A stretch of DNA of 64,000 bases from Amycolatopsis lurida (GTDB lineage Bacteria > Actinomycetota > Actinomycetes > Mycobacteriales > Pseudonocardiaceae). The stretch covers positions 1,736,001 through 1,800,000 of the forward strand of contig NZ_FNTA01000004.1 of the NCBI RefSeq assembly GCF_900105055.1, written 5' to 3'. Every line of letters starts with the position of its first letter. Positions within the stretch are counted from its first letter, which is position 1. Positions 25,823-33,964 of the stretch are shown one piece after another. The translations under genes were made by a program, and so were the position numbers. The notes under the pieces are model-generated. The model was given only the letters and a program-made list of their open reading frames with translations. It searched no databases and was not told the origin of the DNA.

Positions 25823-26598
25823 AGGCGCGGGAAGACGACGGCCGCGCCGCGTCGTGTGTCGCCGCGCAGGCCCGGTTGGCCGACCGGGGGTTTCCGTGCG
25901 CCAGGCCGGTCACGCCCGTGACAGGCGTGGGGACGCTGGCCGTGCACGCCGAGGAATTGCGGCCCGGCGGTGAACTGCTGCGCGGCGACTCACCGCACGT
26001 CGCCGCGCGCTACGCGGAGGTGTTCGCCCGGTTGATGACCGCGCTGGCCGACGTGACCGTCCCGCCGCCACTGCCGAATCCCCGCTGGATACGGTGGGAC
26101 CACACGGATCCGGGGTTGTGGCCGTCCATCGAGGACCTCGATCGGCGGGATCAGAACACCGTGCCCGCGTACGTCGTCGAGACAGCCGGGAGGCTCCGTG
26201 GTCGGCTGCTCGCCGCCGACCTGCCCCGCGTACTCGGCCATGCCGACTTCGAAGCGCAGAACCTCCGCTGGCTCGGCGGGCGCGTCTGGGCCGTGCACGA
26301 CTGGGACAGCCTGGCGTGGCAGCCGGAGGCGGCACTGGCGGGAGCGGCGAGCGCCGTCTTTCCCAAGACCGGGCCCGCCTTGCTGCCGCCGATCGCGAGC
26401 TCCGAGGCGTTCTTGGCGGCCTATCAGGACATCCGGGGCCGTCGGTTCACCACCGAGGAGCAGGAGGTCGCGTGGGCGGCGAGCCTGTGGCCGGCGGCGC
26501 ACGACGTCCGCTGGGAAGCGCTGCACGGCGCTCCCCAGGGTTCGCCGGACATCGTCCGCGCGCAGGTGGCCGAACGCCTTCGCCGGGCGAACGCCTGA
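25678..26598 (+). CDS. aminoglycoside phosphotransferase-like kinase
   Basis: A 306-residue protein of the APH/choline-kinase fold. The catalytic loop is seen as VLGHADFEAQNLRW (HxDxxxxN), and the metal-binding Asp follows in VWAVHDWDSLA. The N-lobe has a strand ending in VVVKAREDD, where the Lys would hold ATP. Such proteins phosphorylate small hydroxylated substrates (antibiotics, sugars, macrolides, homoserine), and the substrate cannot be inferred. The start is GTG 25678 with GGAC upstream; another GTG follows directly. The stop is 6 bp from the stop of the convergent small secreted protein. Confidence 0.85.
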   Translation: MVEDDLPDWLPTWCADHLGAEPVAVLFEARSISAVFGLRLATGRDVVVKAREDDGRAASCVAAQARLADRGFPCARPVTPVTGVGTLAVHAEELRPGGELLRGDSPHVAARYAEVFARLMTALADVTVPPPLPNPRWIRWDHTDPGLWPSIEDLDRRDQNTVPAYVVETAGRLRGRLLAADLPRVLGHADFEAQNLRWLGGRVWAVHDWDSLAWQPEAALAGAASAVFPKTGPALLPPIASSEAFLAAYQDIRGRRFTTEEQEVAWAASLWPAAHDVRWEALHGAPQGSPDIVRAQVAERLRRANA

Positions 26599-26604
26599 AG
26601 GAGG

Positions 26605-26922
26605 TCAGCAGGCCTTGACGACGACCGAGTGCGCCTTCCCGCCGAGGTCGAGGACCCTCACGTTCCGGTTACCGGCGGGCACGCGGACCTGGTAGGCGCC
26701 GGGGTGGACCGGGTAGCCGAAATAGCTGCCCGCCGGGGCCGCGCCGGTGCCCGCGATCATCGAGCCGTCGGTGCGGTGGATCGTGGTGGAGACCGCGCTG
26801 CCGCAGGTGTTGTAGATGTAGATCTTGCCCTTGGTCGCGGCGGAGGCGGAGCCCGCGCCGAGGACCGAGATGACCAGGCCTGCGGTGGCCAGAACGGCGA
26901 AAGCGCGCCGGGTGGTCGTCAT
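26605..26922 (-). CDS. small secreted protein of unknown function
   Basis: A 105-residue protein. A signal peptide spans residues 1-30 (TTTRRAFAVLATAGLVISVL, cleavage after SASA). The mature part of about 75 residues is beta-rich (KIYIYNTCGSAVSTTIHR; GYPVHPGAYQVRVPAGN) with two cysteines, one being the last residue, probably a disulfide. The ATG at 26922 has GAGGAG 5 bp upstream, which settles the start over a longer frame. I do not recognise a family; the length and fold would suit a small immunoglobulin-like or inhibitor protein. Confidence 0.75.
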   Translation of the reverse strand: MTTTRRAFAVLATAGLVISVLGAGSASAATKGKIYIYNTCGSAVSTTIHRTDGSMIAGTGAAPAGSYFGYPVHPGAYQVRVPAGNRNVRVLDLGGKAHSVVVKAC

Positions 26923-27067
26923 GGTGCTCCTCAGGATGTGCCGGGGTATCGGCCACAAGATATCCGCGGACGCGTCCGCGCACTGCCGGTCGAACGGACC
27001 ACACGATCGGGAAAAGAGCTCAGCGCTTCGGTGTCACCTTGCCGATGGCGGCGGTGGCCAGCCGCGG

Positions 27068-27300
27068 TCACCCCGTCCTTGACCGGCGTGCCGTCGTGCC
27101 CGCCCCTTCGGCGGAGATGATCGTCGCCGTACCACCGACCCGGTTCATCCGCCCGTGCACGTATTCCCGCAGCCCGCGTCGCGCCGTCACCCGGTCATCG
27201 ACGGCGAATGCCTTTCCCTCATCGGAAATCTCGGCCGAGAGCGCCTGGGCGTCGCCGCGCAGCCGGACCCTCCCCCGGTCCGTCCCGGCCGGACGGCTCC
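27068..27300 (-). pseudogene. relic of a histidine-kinase-type ATPase C-terminus
   Basis: The minus strand of this otherwise gene-free gap reads RLRGDAQALSAEISDEGKAF, then GLREYVHGRMNRVGG and TATIISAEGAGTT before a stop at 27068-27070. This is the C-terminal third of a HATPase_c domain of the NarL/LuxR-linked kinase type: the D-x-G box (here DEG) and the GLRxxVxxRMxxVGGTAxIxSxxGxGT end. The rest of the kinase is absent and the reading frame upstream is not coding-like, so it is a decayed fragment. It lies between the small secreted protein and the gene at 27417. Confidence 0.5.
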
Positions 27301-27416
27301 GGCGATCGGCCGGGCCATGACTCCTCCTCGGTGAATTTCCACCGCCACCGCGCCACGGATCGGCGATCTCCTCCCGGCCCGGATATCGTCGAGATCACGT
27401 TCACGAGGAGGAAACC

Positions 27417-27845
27417 ATGGCCGAAACGACCATCGAGCCCAGCCCCGAGCTGAAGGCACTCGACCGGCTGGTCGGCACCTGGAAGGTGACCGGCGGAGCC
27501 GAAGGCACCGTGCGGTACGAATGGATGCCGGGCGGATTCTTCCTGCTGCAGCACGTCGAACTCAGCCAGCTCGAAGAGCGGATCACCGGATTGGAGGTCA
27601 TCGGCAACCTGCGCCCCTTCGGCGAACCCCCCGGTAAGGACGTGGTCTCCCGGTTCTACGACTCGGCCGGAAACACCCTCGACTACGCCTACGAACTCAT
27701 CGGCGACACCTTGACCATCTGGGCCGGGGAGAAAGGCAGCCCCGCCTATTTCCAGGGCACCTTCGACGCCGAGGACACCTCCATGACCGGAGACTGGGTT
27801 TACCCGGACGGAGGCGGCTACACCTCCACCATGACCCGGATCTGA
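27417..27845 (+). CDS. DUF1579-like small beta-barrel protein
   Basis: A 142-residue protein. LKALDRLVGTWKVTGGAEGT at residues 12-31 is the start of DUF1579/THAP4-like lipocalin-type barrels. VRYEWMPGGFFLLQHVE and a final SMTGDWVYPDGGGYTSTM complete the pattern. Proteins of this type probably bind a small hydrophobic ligand, and no enzyme residue is apparent. The ATG at 27417 has the strong site GAGGAGG 5-6 bp upstream. The RibD-like gene follows in the same direction after 72 bp. Confidence 0.8.
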   Translation: MAETTIEPSPELKALDRLVGTWKVTGGAEGTVRYEWMPGGFFLLQHVELSQLEERITGLEVIGNLRPFGEPPGKDVVSRFYDSAGNTLDYAYELIGDTLTIWAGEKGSPAYFQGTFDAEDTSMTGDWVYPDGGGYTSTMTRI

Positions 27846-27917
27846 TCCGCACACCGATCAGGTTTTCGCGCCGCGTCCGTCTGTACGGGTGAGATCGACT
27901 CACAGGAGGGTGACGCC

Positions 27918-28502
27918 ATGCGGAAACTGACCTTCGGCATGAATGTGACGCTGGACGGCTACATCGCCGCGCCCGGCGACGACCTCGGCTGGAGTGGGGG
28001 CGACGGACCGGATTCGTCGCCGAGCGACGAGCTGTTCGGGTGGTGGTCCGACCGGGTGGCCGCGACGGGCCTGGCACTGTACGGACGCAAGCTGTGGCAG
28101 GCGATGAGTTCCCCGTGGTCGACCGCCGACCAGCAGCCCGGCGCCACCCCGGCCGAGGTCGAGTACGCCCGCCGCTGGCGGGCCATGCCGAAGGTGGTGT
28201 TCTCCTCGACGACCGGCACGGTCGACGGGAACACCCGTCTGGTGACCGGCGACGCGGTCACCGAGATCGCCCGGCTCAAGGCCGAGGACGGCGGCCCGAT
28301 GGACATCGGCGGCGCGACGCTCGCCGGGGCGGCCATGCGGGCGGGGCTGATCGACGAATACGTGCTGGTCACCGTGCCGGTTCTGGTGGGCGGCGGCACA
28401 CCGTTCTTCACCGCGCTGGACGGCTGGGTGCGGCTGAACCTCGTCGAGACGCGGACGTTTCCCGGCGGCGTGGTGCTGACCCGCTACGAGACGAGGCGCT
28501 GA
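27918..28502 (+). CDS. dihydrofolate reductase-like (RibD C-terminal type) protein
   Basis: A 194-residue protein. RKLTFGMNVTLDGYIAAPG is the usual start of RibD-C/DHFR-like reductases (YwjB/YyaP type). GRKLWQAM, PKVVFSST, an MDIGGATLAGAAMRAGLID nucleotide-binding loop and a closing GGVVLTRYE follow. These enzymes use NADPH; the substrate of this stand-alone group is generally unknown. The ATG at 27918 has AGGAGGG upstream. Its last 95 bp overlap the convergent sigma-factor frame. The enzyme's end looks complete, so the odd part is the sigma factor's tail. Confidence 0.88.
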   Translation: MRKLTFGMNVTLDGYIAAPGDDLGWSGGDGPDSSPSDELFGWWSDRVAATGLALYGRKLWQAMSSPWSTADQQPGATPAEVEYARRWRAMPKVVFSSTTGTVDGNTRLVTGDAVTEIARLKAEDGGPMDIGGATLAGAAMRAGLIDEYVLVTVPVLVGGGTPFFTALDGWVRLNLVETRTFPGGVVLTRYETRR

Positions 28503-29493
28503 GTGGTCGGAATGCCGGGGGCACGTCCAGCCATGGTTTGCCGTCGGCGTCGAATCCGGTGAGCTCGGCGATCTTCCCGTCGACGATGTGCAGGGCCGCG
28601 ATGGCGAACAGCCGGTGCTCCGGGTCGCCGGGGGTGCGGAGGTACAGCGCGGCGGCGGGCATGCGGTTGACCGCCGTGGCGATACCGCGCCAGTCGTCGT
28701 GGCCGCGCTGGAAGAGCCCGCCGGCGACCCAGCCGTCGACCGCGTCCTTGGCCGTCCTGACCGAGGTGCCCGACTCGGGCAGCATCGCGAAGCGCAGGTC
28801 GTCGCGCAACAGGGCGATCAGCCCGTCGAGGTCGTTGCGCTCATGGGCGTCGATGTACGCCTTCACCACACCGCGCTCGTCACTCGACAGCTCGTGGGTG
28901 GCGGGGCTCCGCCAGTCGAGGCGGCGGCCGGGCAGGCGCTCGCGCATCGTCACGCGTGCCCGCCGCAGGGCGCTGGTCACCGACGCGACGGTCACTTCGA
29001 GGGCGTCGGCGGCCTTCGGCGCCGGCCAGCCGAGGACGTCGCGCAGGATGAACACCGCCCGCTGCCTCGGCGGCAGATGCTGGGCGGCCACGATGAACGC
29101 CAGCTCGATCGTCTCCCGCGCCACCGCCGATTCCTGGGGGTCCTCGGGGAGCATCCGGTCGGGGTACGGCTGCAGGTACAGCAGCTCGGACGGTAGCGGG
29201 GTGCGGTCGTCGCGCTTCGCCAGGAAGTCGAGGCAGACGTTCGTCGCGATCCGGTACAGCCAGGTTCGCAGCGCGGCGTGGCCCTTGAACGACTCCCGTT
29301 TGTTCCACGCCCGCAGGAACGTCTCCTGCGTCATGTCCTTGGCGTCCTCGTAGTTCGCGAGCATCCGATAGCAGTGCACCTGCAGCTCACGCCGGTGCCG
29401 CTCCGTGAGGAGCGCGAATGGGGCCGTATCGCCGGAACGAGCCGCCGCGATGAACGTGGCCTCGTCGGCGCCGAGCGGTCCAGCGTCGGTCAT
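28408..29493 (-). CDS. ECF RNA polymerase sigma factor with SnoaL-like C-terminus (SigG/TIGR02960 type)
   Basis: A protein of about 361 residues. Region 2 is HRRELQVHCYRMLANYEDAKDM near residue 35, with TFLRAWNKR. Region 4 is LPPRQRAVFILRDVLGWPAP, then EVTVASVTSALRRAR. A SnoaL/NTF2-like domain follows (VVKAYIDAHERNDLDGLIAL to FAIAALHIVDGKIAEL), the build of the SigG-like TIGR02960 sigmas, where this extension may sense a ligand in place of an anti-sigma factor. The ATG at 29493 is chosen (MTDAGPLGADE). The family normally ends near PPAF; here 30 or so Ser/Arg-rich residues follow, read from the antisense of the RibD-like gene. The original stop was probably lost. Confidence 0.85.
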   Translation of the reverse strand: MTDAGPLGADEATFIAAARSGDTAPFALLTERHRRELQVHCYRMLANYEDAKDMTQETFLRAWNKRESFKGHAALRTWLYRIATNVCLDFLAKRDDRTPLPSELLYLQPYPDRMLPEDPQESAVARETIELAFIVAAQHLPPRQRAVFILRDVLGWPAPKAADALEVTVASVTSALRRARVTMRERLPGRRLDWRSPATHELSSDERGVVKAYIDAHERNDLDGLIALLRDDLRFAMLPESGTSVRTAKDAVDGWVAGGLFQRGHDDWRGIATAVNRMPAAALYLRTPGDPEHRLFAIAALHIVDGKIAELTGFDADGKPWLDVPPAFRPLSASSRSGSAPRRRETSASRRGSAAPSRPAR

Positions 29494-29657
29494 GGTCGTC
29501 GATCCTTCCATCATCACCGGGAGTTCCGCCGTGCTCGACCGGCCAGGTGGTCCGGCCCTCCGGACTCCAGTGGCCTCGGCGATTCCGGGATACCGGCCAA
29601 GAACACCTTGTACAGTGGGTTCCGCGACTGTGGCCACCTCATTCCGGAGCGTGACTG

Positions 29658-31706
29658 ATGCAGGTCTTTGCCCGACGCAAGGAATGCAAGCACATCATCT
29701 GGGCGGGGCCGCTGGTCGACACAGCGGCGACGTTGAACGTCGCCGACGAGCTGCGCGGCCGTTCCTGTCCGACGTGTGGCGAGATCGTGCACAAGGTCGA
29801 ATTCGTGGCGATCAAGAAACCGACGTCGACGTTCGACGAGCCACCCGCGCCGCGCAACGCCGAGAACAAGCTGAAGAAGGCATCGAAGTCCGCCGTCAAA
29901 AAGACTCGGCAGCGGTTGATGAGCCTGGGCGCGGAGACGGACGGGTTCGCCTCGGCCCTGAAGGAGACCGCGCTCGAGCTGACCCCGCCGCAATGGCGCG
30001 GCACCTTGGCGAAGATTCCCGTCGGCATTCTGCGGACCTACGAGCCCAATGCCGAATGCATCACCTTCAAGGACTCCGCGATACCGGCGATCGTGGTGCA
30101 CCAAGGTCTCGCCGCGTTCCTGTTCAAGATGAACAGGAGCATCTTCCCGCTGGGCGGCATCGGCTCGATGAGCGGCGCGGCGGTCAGCCGCTTCGTCGAG
30201 GACGAGAAAACCCGGTCGGCGCTGCGGGTCCAGGCGGTGGACACCGCACTCGAGTTCCTCGGCATCGGCAAGCCGAGGACCGCGGGTCTCGTGGAGATCC
30301 CCATCGTCGCGCGGACGTTGGAGATGCCGCTGACCAAGACGATGGAGACTTTCGTCCTGTGCCACGAGTACGGACATGCGGTCCTGAACCACGCCGACGA
30401 ACTCCGTTCCGTCGGCAGGGACTCGGCTTTCCACCTGCTGGAACGCTCCAGAGCGATGGAGTTCGAGGCCGACACCTGGGGGCAGGACGCGGTGATCGGC
30501 GCGTTCACCGGCGGGAAGAACCTGGGGGCGAACATGGCCGTCTTCGACGAAGTGTTCTCCGACGGCGCGCCGGAGCTGAAACAGGACATCGCCCACACCG
30601 CACCGTGCGTGGCATTGCTGTACTTCGAGTTCCTCGACGTGATCGAGGAACGGCTGGCCCGCCACGGCATCGACGTCACCGCGCAGGACGCGCTCACCAG
30701 GCGCCGCGCGCGAATGGCGGGAAAGAACCGGCCAGAGCATTCGACCCACTCCTCCAACAAGGAGAGGTTCCAAGCGTTGTACGCCCACCTCTCGGAGCAC
30801 AGCAACTGGACGACCCACACCTGGGTGGCGGCTTTCGAAGATCTGCTCGGCGAGATCAAGAACGATCTCGACGAACTCATCGACAAAACCGGCGCGGTCA
30901 CGGGAAAGAGACTGGCGCGTCGCTTCCGTTGGCCGAAGGGCAAGGCCAAGCGCGAGTCGACATCCTGGCGCGACACCATCGGCTCACTCGACGGCGACGA
31001 CAAAACGCGCATCGTCCTGGAAGAGGCATTCGACCGCATCGACATGAAGGGGCAAGTACTGAAGCTCGACGAAGCCGAGCGTCGGCGCCGCTTCGAAGAG
31101 CAGCGAAACAGGGCTGAAGAACATTTCGGCAAGAAGGAGTACGCCAAAGCGGAGAAGATCTTCACGCGGATACTCGACTCCGGCGAGACGGCCGACTCGG
31201 TGCCGTTGTACTGGCCGCTCGGGTCGTGCCGCGAGAATCTCGGCGACGTGGAGGGCGCGATCGCCGCTTACCGCCGCTGCCTGGAGCTCATGCCGGACAG
31301 CGACGTGGGCGCGATGTGCGGCGCTTCTCTCGGCCACATCCTGTGGTTCAAGAAGAATGACGCGAGCGGTGCCCAGGCCGCGCTCACCGCCGCGACCACG
31401 CTGGCACATCTCGACCTGCGAGCGGAGGTCATGTTCTTGCTGGGGACGATCGCGCACGTTCAGCGTGACGTCGAGACCGCGCTGCGGTGGTACCAGGACG
31501 TGTATGCGTTACGCGACCACGAATTCACGGTTCTTCCCGCGTTGGTCCCGCGCGCGGCGCTCAACATCGGCGGCGTACTGGAGGAACGCGGACAGTTCGC
31601 CGAAGCCGCGAAGATGTTCGAGTACGCGCGGAACCACCCTGCCACCACGCCGAAGGATCGAGGTGTGGCCACGCAGCACCTGCGGGCCGTGCGGGGGCGA
31701 TCTTGA
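29658..31706 (+). CDS. zincin (HEYGH...EFEAD) protein with TPR C-terminus
   Basis: A 682-residue protein not matching a named family I know. The N-terminus has CKH (10-12) and SCPTCGE (about 36-42), possibly a zinc ribbon. The middle has HEYGHAVLNH (His236, Glu237, His240) and, 28 residues later, EFEAD (268-272). That is a gluzincin/M48-like layout in which Glu268 would be the third zinc ligand. There is no signal peptide or clear membrane helix, so it acts inside the cell. From about residue 470, TPR-like helices follow (YAKAEKIFTRILDSG; NLGDVEGAIAAYRRCLEL; RGQFAEAAKMFEYAR). Codon 618 is TTA. A TRADD-N-associated membrane protein follows after 92 bp, suggesting one functional unit. Confidence 0.75.
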   Translation: MQVFARRKECKHIIWAGPLVDTAATLNVADELRGRSCPTCGEIVHKVEFVAIKKPTSTFDEPPAPRNAENKLKKASKSAVKKTRQRLMSLGAETDGFASALKETALELTPPQWRGTLAKIPVGILRTYEPNAECITFKDSAIPAIVVHQGLAAFLFKMNRSIFPLGGIGSMSGAAVSRFVEDEKTRSALRVQAVDTALEFLGIGKPRTAGLVEIPIVARTLEMPLTKTMETFVLCHEYGHAVLNHADELRSVGRDSAFHLLERSRAMEFEADTWGQDAVIGAFTGGKNLGANMAVFDEVFSDGAPELKQDIAHTAPCVALLYFEFLDVIEERLARHGIDVTAQDALTRRRARMAGKNRPEHSTHSSNKERFQALYAHLSEHSNWTTHTWVAAFEDLLGEIKNDLDELIDKTGAVTGKRLARRFRWPKGKAKRESTSWRDTIGSLDGDDKTRIVLEEAFDRIDMKGQVLKLDEAERRRRFEEQRNRAEEHFGKKEYAKAEKIFTRILDSGETADSVPLYWPLGSCRENLGDVEGAIAAYRRCLELMPDSDVGAMCGASLGHILWFKKNDASGAQAALTAATTLAHLDLRAEVMFLLGTIAHVQRDVETALRWYQDVYALRDHEFTVLPALVPRAALNIGGVLEERGQFAEAAKMFEYARNHPATTPKDRGVATQHLRAVRGRS

Positions 31707-31798
31707 CGAGAGTGTCCCGAAACCCTCGGACGGCCCCGGCTGACGTGCTCAGCGGCCGACCCGACCTCACTGTAGGCCGTTTCTGGTAGAACACTGTG

Positions 31799-32569
31799 AT
31801 GTCGTACCAGGTGGAATTGCTCGCCCGGACAGGTGGCTCCACGGTCTGGGTCGCCTCTTCGTTCGTTGTGATCGGAGGGCTGTGCGGCGCAATCGCCGCG
31901 TTCTTCTTCGCCCGGAAGCAAGAACAGCGATCACAGGACGAGTTCAGGCACGCGAAACGCGTCTTCGACCGATTGCCCGGTGCGGTGGACGACAACGTCG
32001 AACGTTTCAACGCCCGGCCGAGGCGCGTCTCGATCGAGGCCGATCCCGCGGCAGGCGGCCTGAGCGGACTCGCGCACACCGCACGGCAGGAGGCGGAGAT
32101 CTACCTCGAGCACCACCGGCTCGCGCTGCGGCACCACTCCGCCTTCCAGCAGGCCTCGCTGTGGTCCGGTGTGCTCGGGTTCTCGGTCGTGCTCGTCGGC
32201 GCGGTGCTGACGTACTTCGCCGGGCTGGACGTCGGCGCGGTGACCGCGGCGGCCGGTTTCATCCCCACCGCGGCCAGCGGGCTGCTCTTCCGGCAGGCGA
32301 ACCTCGTCGGTGAGCGCGCGGCGGAGAACCTACGCGGGCTGGAAGACAGCGTGCGGCGGTCCACCGCGGTGCGGAGCGCGTTGGCGGCCACCGCCGAGAT
32401 CGGCGACAAGCAGGCTCGTAACCGCATGCACGAGGTCATCGCCCTGCACCTGCTTTTCCCCTCCGATGACCTGGACACGGTGACGCGCGGCCAACTGCCC
32501 GCTACCCCGGCCGACGAGCCGACCGCGGCTGCTCCTCGGCGATCGCGCGGTTCCTCAGGTGGCCAGTGA
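31799..32569 (+). CDS. TRADD-N-associated two-helix membrane domain protein
   Basis: A protein of about 256 residues. It has an N-terminal membrane helix (WVASSFVVIGGLCGAIAAFF, residues 17-36) and a polar linker. The segment from YLEHHRLALRHHSAFQ onward then carries a helical pair (LWSGVLGFSVVLVGAVLTYF; VGAVTAAAGFIPTAASGLLF). It continues with RQANLVGERAAENLRGLED and ends IGDKQARNRMHEVIALHLLF. That order (Y-x-R-x-A lead, two helices, FxRQAN, D-K-x-x-R-x-x-x-x-ALHL) is the TRADD-N-associated membrane domain found in predicted bacterial conflict systems. No effector domain is seen in this protein; the zincin-TPR protein upstream could be the effector. The ATG at 31799 is used; a GTG precedes it directly. 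Confidence 0.7.
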   Translation: MSYQVELLARTGGSTVWVASSFVVIGGLCGAIAAFFFARKQEQRSQDEFRHAKRVFDRLPGAVDDNVERFNARPRRVSIEADPAAGGLSGLAHTARQEAEIYLEHHRLALRHHSAFQQASLWSGVLGFSVVLVGAVLTYFAGLDVGAVTAAAGFIPTAASGLLFRQANLVGERAAENLRGLEDSVRRSTAVRSALAATAEIGDKQARNRMHEVIALHLLFPSDDLDTVTRGQLPATPADEPTAAAPRRSRGSSGGQ

Positions 32570-32653
32570 GGTCGTTCTTCGCGTCGAACACACCGCCGAT
32601 GCCGAGCGTCGCGCACCGTCGTCACCGTCGTCGCCCTCGGCTCCGGACACGAA

Positions 32654-32681
32654 AAAGCCCAGGCCACGTGGCCTGGGCTTT
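32654..32681. terminator. intrinsic terminator of tRNA-Asn, 28-bp perfect palindrome
   Basis: Positions 32654-32681 form a perfect palindrome with 14-bp arms (AAAGCCCAGGCCAC and its complement). On the minus strand the stem ends in a short T-run. It starts about 18 bp past the tRNA-Asn 3' end. It could also stop plus-strand transcripts from the gene ending at 32569. Confidence 0.85.
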
Positions 32682-32698
32682 CGTGAAGGAACTCTGTG

Positions 32699-32771
32699 CT
32701 CCCCCGCTTGGACTCGAACCAAGAACCCTCCGGTTAACAGCCGAATGCTCTGCCAGTTGAGCTACAGGGGA
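32699..32771 (-). tRNA. tRNA-Asn (anticodon GTT)
   Basis: The minus strand folds as a full cloverleaf. The acceptor TCCCCTG pairs with CGGGGGA. The D-arm is GCTC...GAGC and the anticodon loop is CTGTTAA with GTT. The T-arm is CTTGG-TTCGAGT-CCAAG. The CCA end is not encoded. A perfect hairpin terminator follows at 32654-32681. No integrase or direct repeat marks it as an element insertion site. Confidence 0.97.
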
Positions 32772-32934
32772 TTGTGCTCCGTACCGGCCGGATCGCTCCG
32801 ACCGATGAGAGAACTTTAGCCCATGCCCCTTGGCGGCCGCACACCCACCCCCCACTTTGGGGATCACCTCGTCAAGCTCGCGTTTTGAGGGACAATGACA
32901 GCTGGAGCAAGATCGAACGGAGGCGTGGACTCGG

Positions 32935-33114
32935 ATGAAGATGTTCCTGCTGGGCGCGGCCGCGGGCTACGTACTGGGCGCGAAGGCCGGCCGGGGGCGG
33001 TACGAGCAGATCGTGCGGACCTACCGCAAGATCGCTGACCACCCCATGGTGCAGGGCGCCGCCGGGGTCGCTCGCGCCAAGGTCGGTGAGCGGTTCGGGC
33101 GGTCTCAGCGCTGA
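32935..33114 (+). CDS. small conserved protein with N-terminal membrane-like helix
   Basis: A 59-residue protein: MKMFLLGAAAGYVLGAKAGR at the N-terminus, then a basic helix (YEQIVRTYRKIADHPMVQG) and AGVARAKVGERFG. The Gly/Ala-rich start with GYVLGAKAGRxRYEQI is the pattern of YtxH-like small proteins common in actinomycetes, which probably attach to the membrane. GGAGG is 11 bp upstream of the ATG. A strong hairpin lies 20 bp after the stop. Function unknown. Confidence 0.8.
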   Translation: MKMFLLGAAAGYVLGAKAGRGRYEQIVRTYRKIADHPMVQGAAGVARAKVGERFGRSQR

Positions 33115-33134
33115 CCGTTGCCCGAGACGAATCG

Positions 33135-33168
33135 AGGGGCCCTTCGCCGGCGGCGGAGGGCCCCTTTC
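33135..33168. terminator. bidirectional terminator hairpin
   Basis: AGGGGCCCT (33135-33143) and AGGGCCCCT (33157-33165) are perfect 9-bp inverted arms, followed by TTTC on the plus strand. It lies between the stop of the small protein (33114) and the stop of the convergent methyltransferase (33167). Confidence 0.8.
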
Positions 33169-33931
33169 ACGGCACGACGGCGACCACGAAGACGCGCCGG
33201 AACTCGAACCAGGTGGTTCCATCGGGACGCGGCGGGTAGGCCGCGTCCAGTTTCCGGGCGATCTGAGCGCGAAAGTGGTCCCAGGCCTCCCCCGGCAAGG
33301 CGTCCTTGACCGGCCGCAGCGAGGTGCCGGTGATCCATTCGAGCACGGCGTCCTCTCCGGTCAGCCGCTGCAGATACGTCGTCTCCCAGGCGTCGACGGC
33401 GCAGCCTTCGTCGGCCAGCAGGTTTCCGTAGCCGAGCGGGCTGTCGACGGCCTCGTTCTCCCGCAGGACGACGTCGGCGAGCCGCGGGGCCCATTCCTCG
33501 GCGCGCGCGAGGGCGCGGACGAGGGCGTGCGACGGGGCATCGAAGTTACCGGGGACCTGGAACGCGAGCGTCGCCCCGGACGGCAGGAGGCCCACCCAGC
33601 GACGGAGCAGGTCGCGGTGCTCCGGAACCCACTGGAGCACCGCGTTCGAGATGACCACGTCGGTGTCCGGCTCGGGTGCCCAGTCGTTGACGTCGAGCAC
33701 TCGTGCGTCGACGCCTCGTGAACGGGCGGCCTCGACCATTTCAGGTGAGCTGTCGCTCGCCTCGATGATCGCGCCGGGCCAGCGTTCCGCCAGGCCGGCG
33801 GTCAGGTTTCCGGGTCCGCAGCCGAGGTCGGCGACGCGGCGAGGCTTGGCGGCGGGGATCCGCGCCACGAGGTCGTGGAACGGCCTGGCGCGCAGGTCGG
33901 CGTAGTCGAGGTACTTGACCGGATCCCACAT
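33167..33931 (-). CDS. tam: trans-aconitate 2-methyltransferase
   Basis: A 254-residue class I SAM-dependent methyltransferase. The start [20 protein letters not shown] is the characteristic N-terminus of Tam. Motif I is [12 protein letters not shown] (33-44), with EASDSSPEM after strand 2 and [15 protein letters not shown] for motif IV. Tam methylates trans-aconitate, a spontaneous by-product that inhibits aconitase. The ATG at 33931 is well placed. The gene heads away from the dnaG-side gene at 33965 on the same strand, 33 bp downstream of it. Confidence 0.9.
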   Translation of the reverse strand: MWDPVKYLDYADLRARPFHDLVARIPAAKPRRVADLGCGPGNLTAGLAERWPGAIIEASDSSPEMVEAARSRGVDARVLDVNDWAPEPDTDVVISNAVLQWVPEHRDLLRRWVGLLPSGATLAFQVPGNFDAPSHALVRALARAEEWAPRLADVVLRENEAVDSPLGYGNLLADEGCAVDAWETTYLQRLTGEDAVLEWITGTSLRPVKDALPGEAWDHFRAQIARKLDAAYPPRPDGTTWFEFRRVFVVAVVP

Positions 33932-33964
33932 GGCACCTCCCAGCGATACAGTACGAGCGTACTG

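Noticed and set aside
32699..32771. Integration site of a mobile element at tRNA-Asn
   Set aside because: No integrase, no repeated tRNA end and no phage or plasmid genes were seen within the window.
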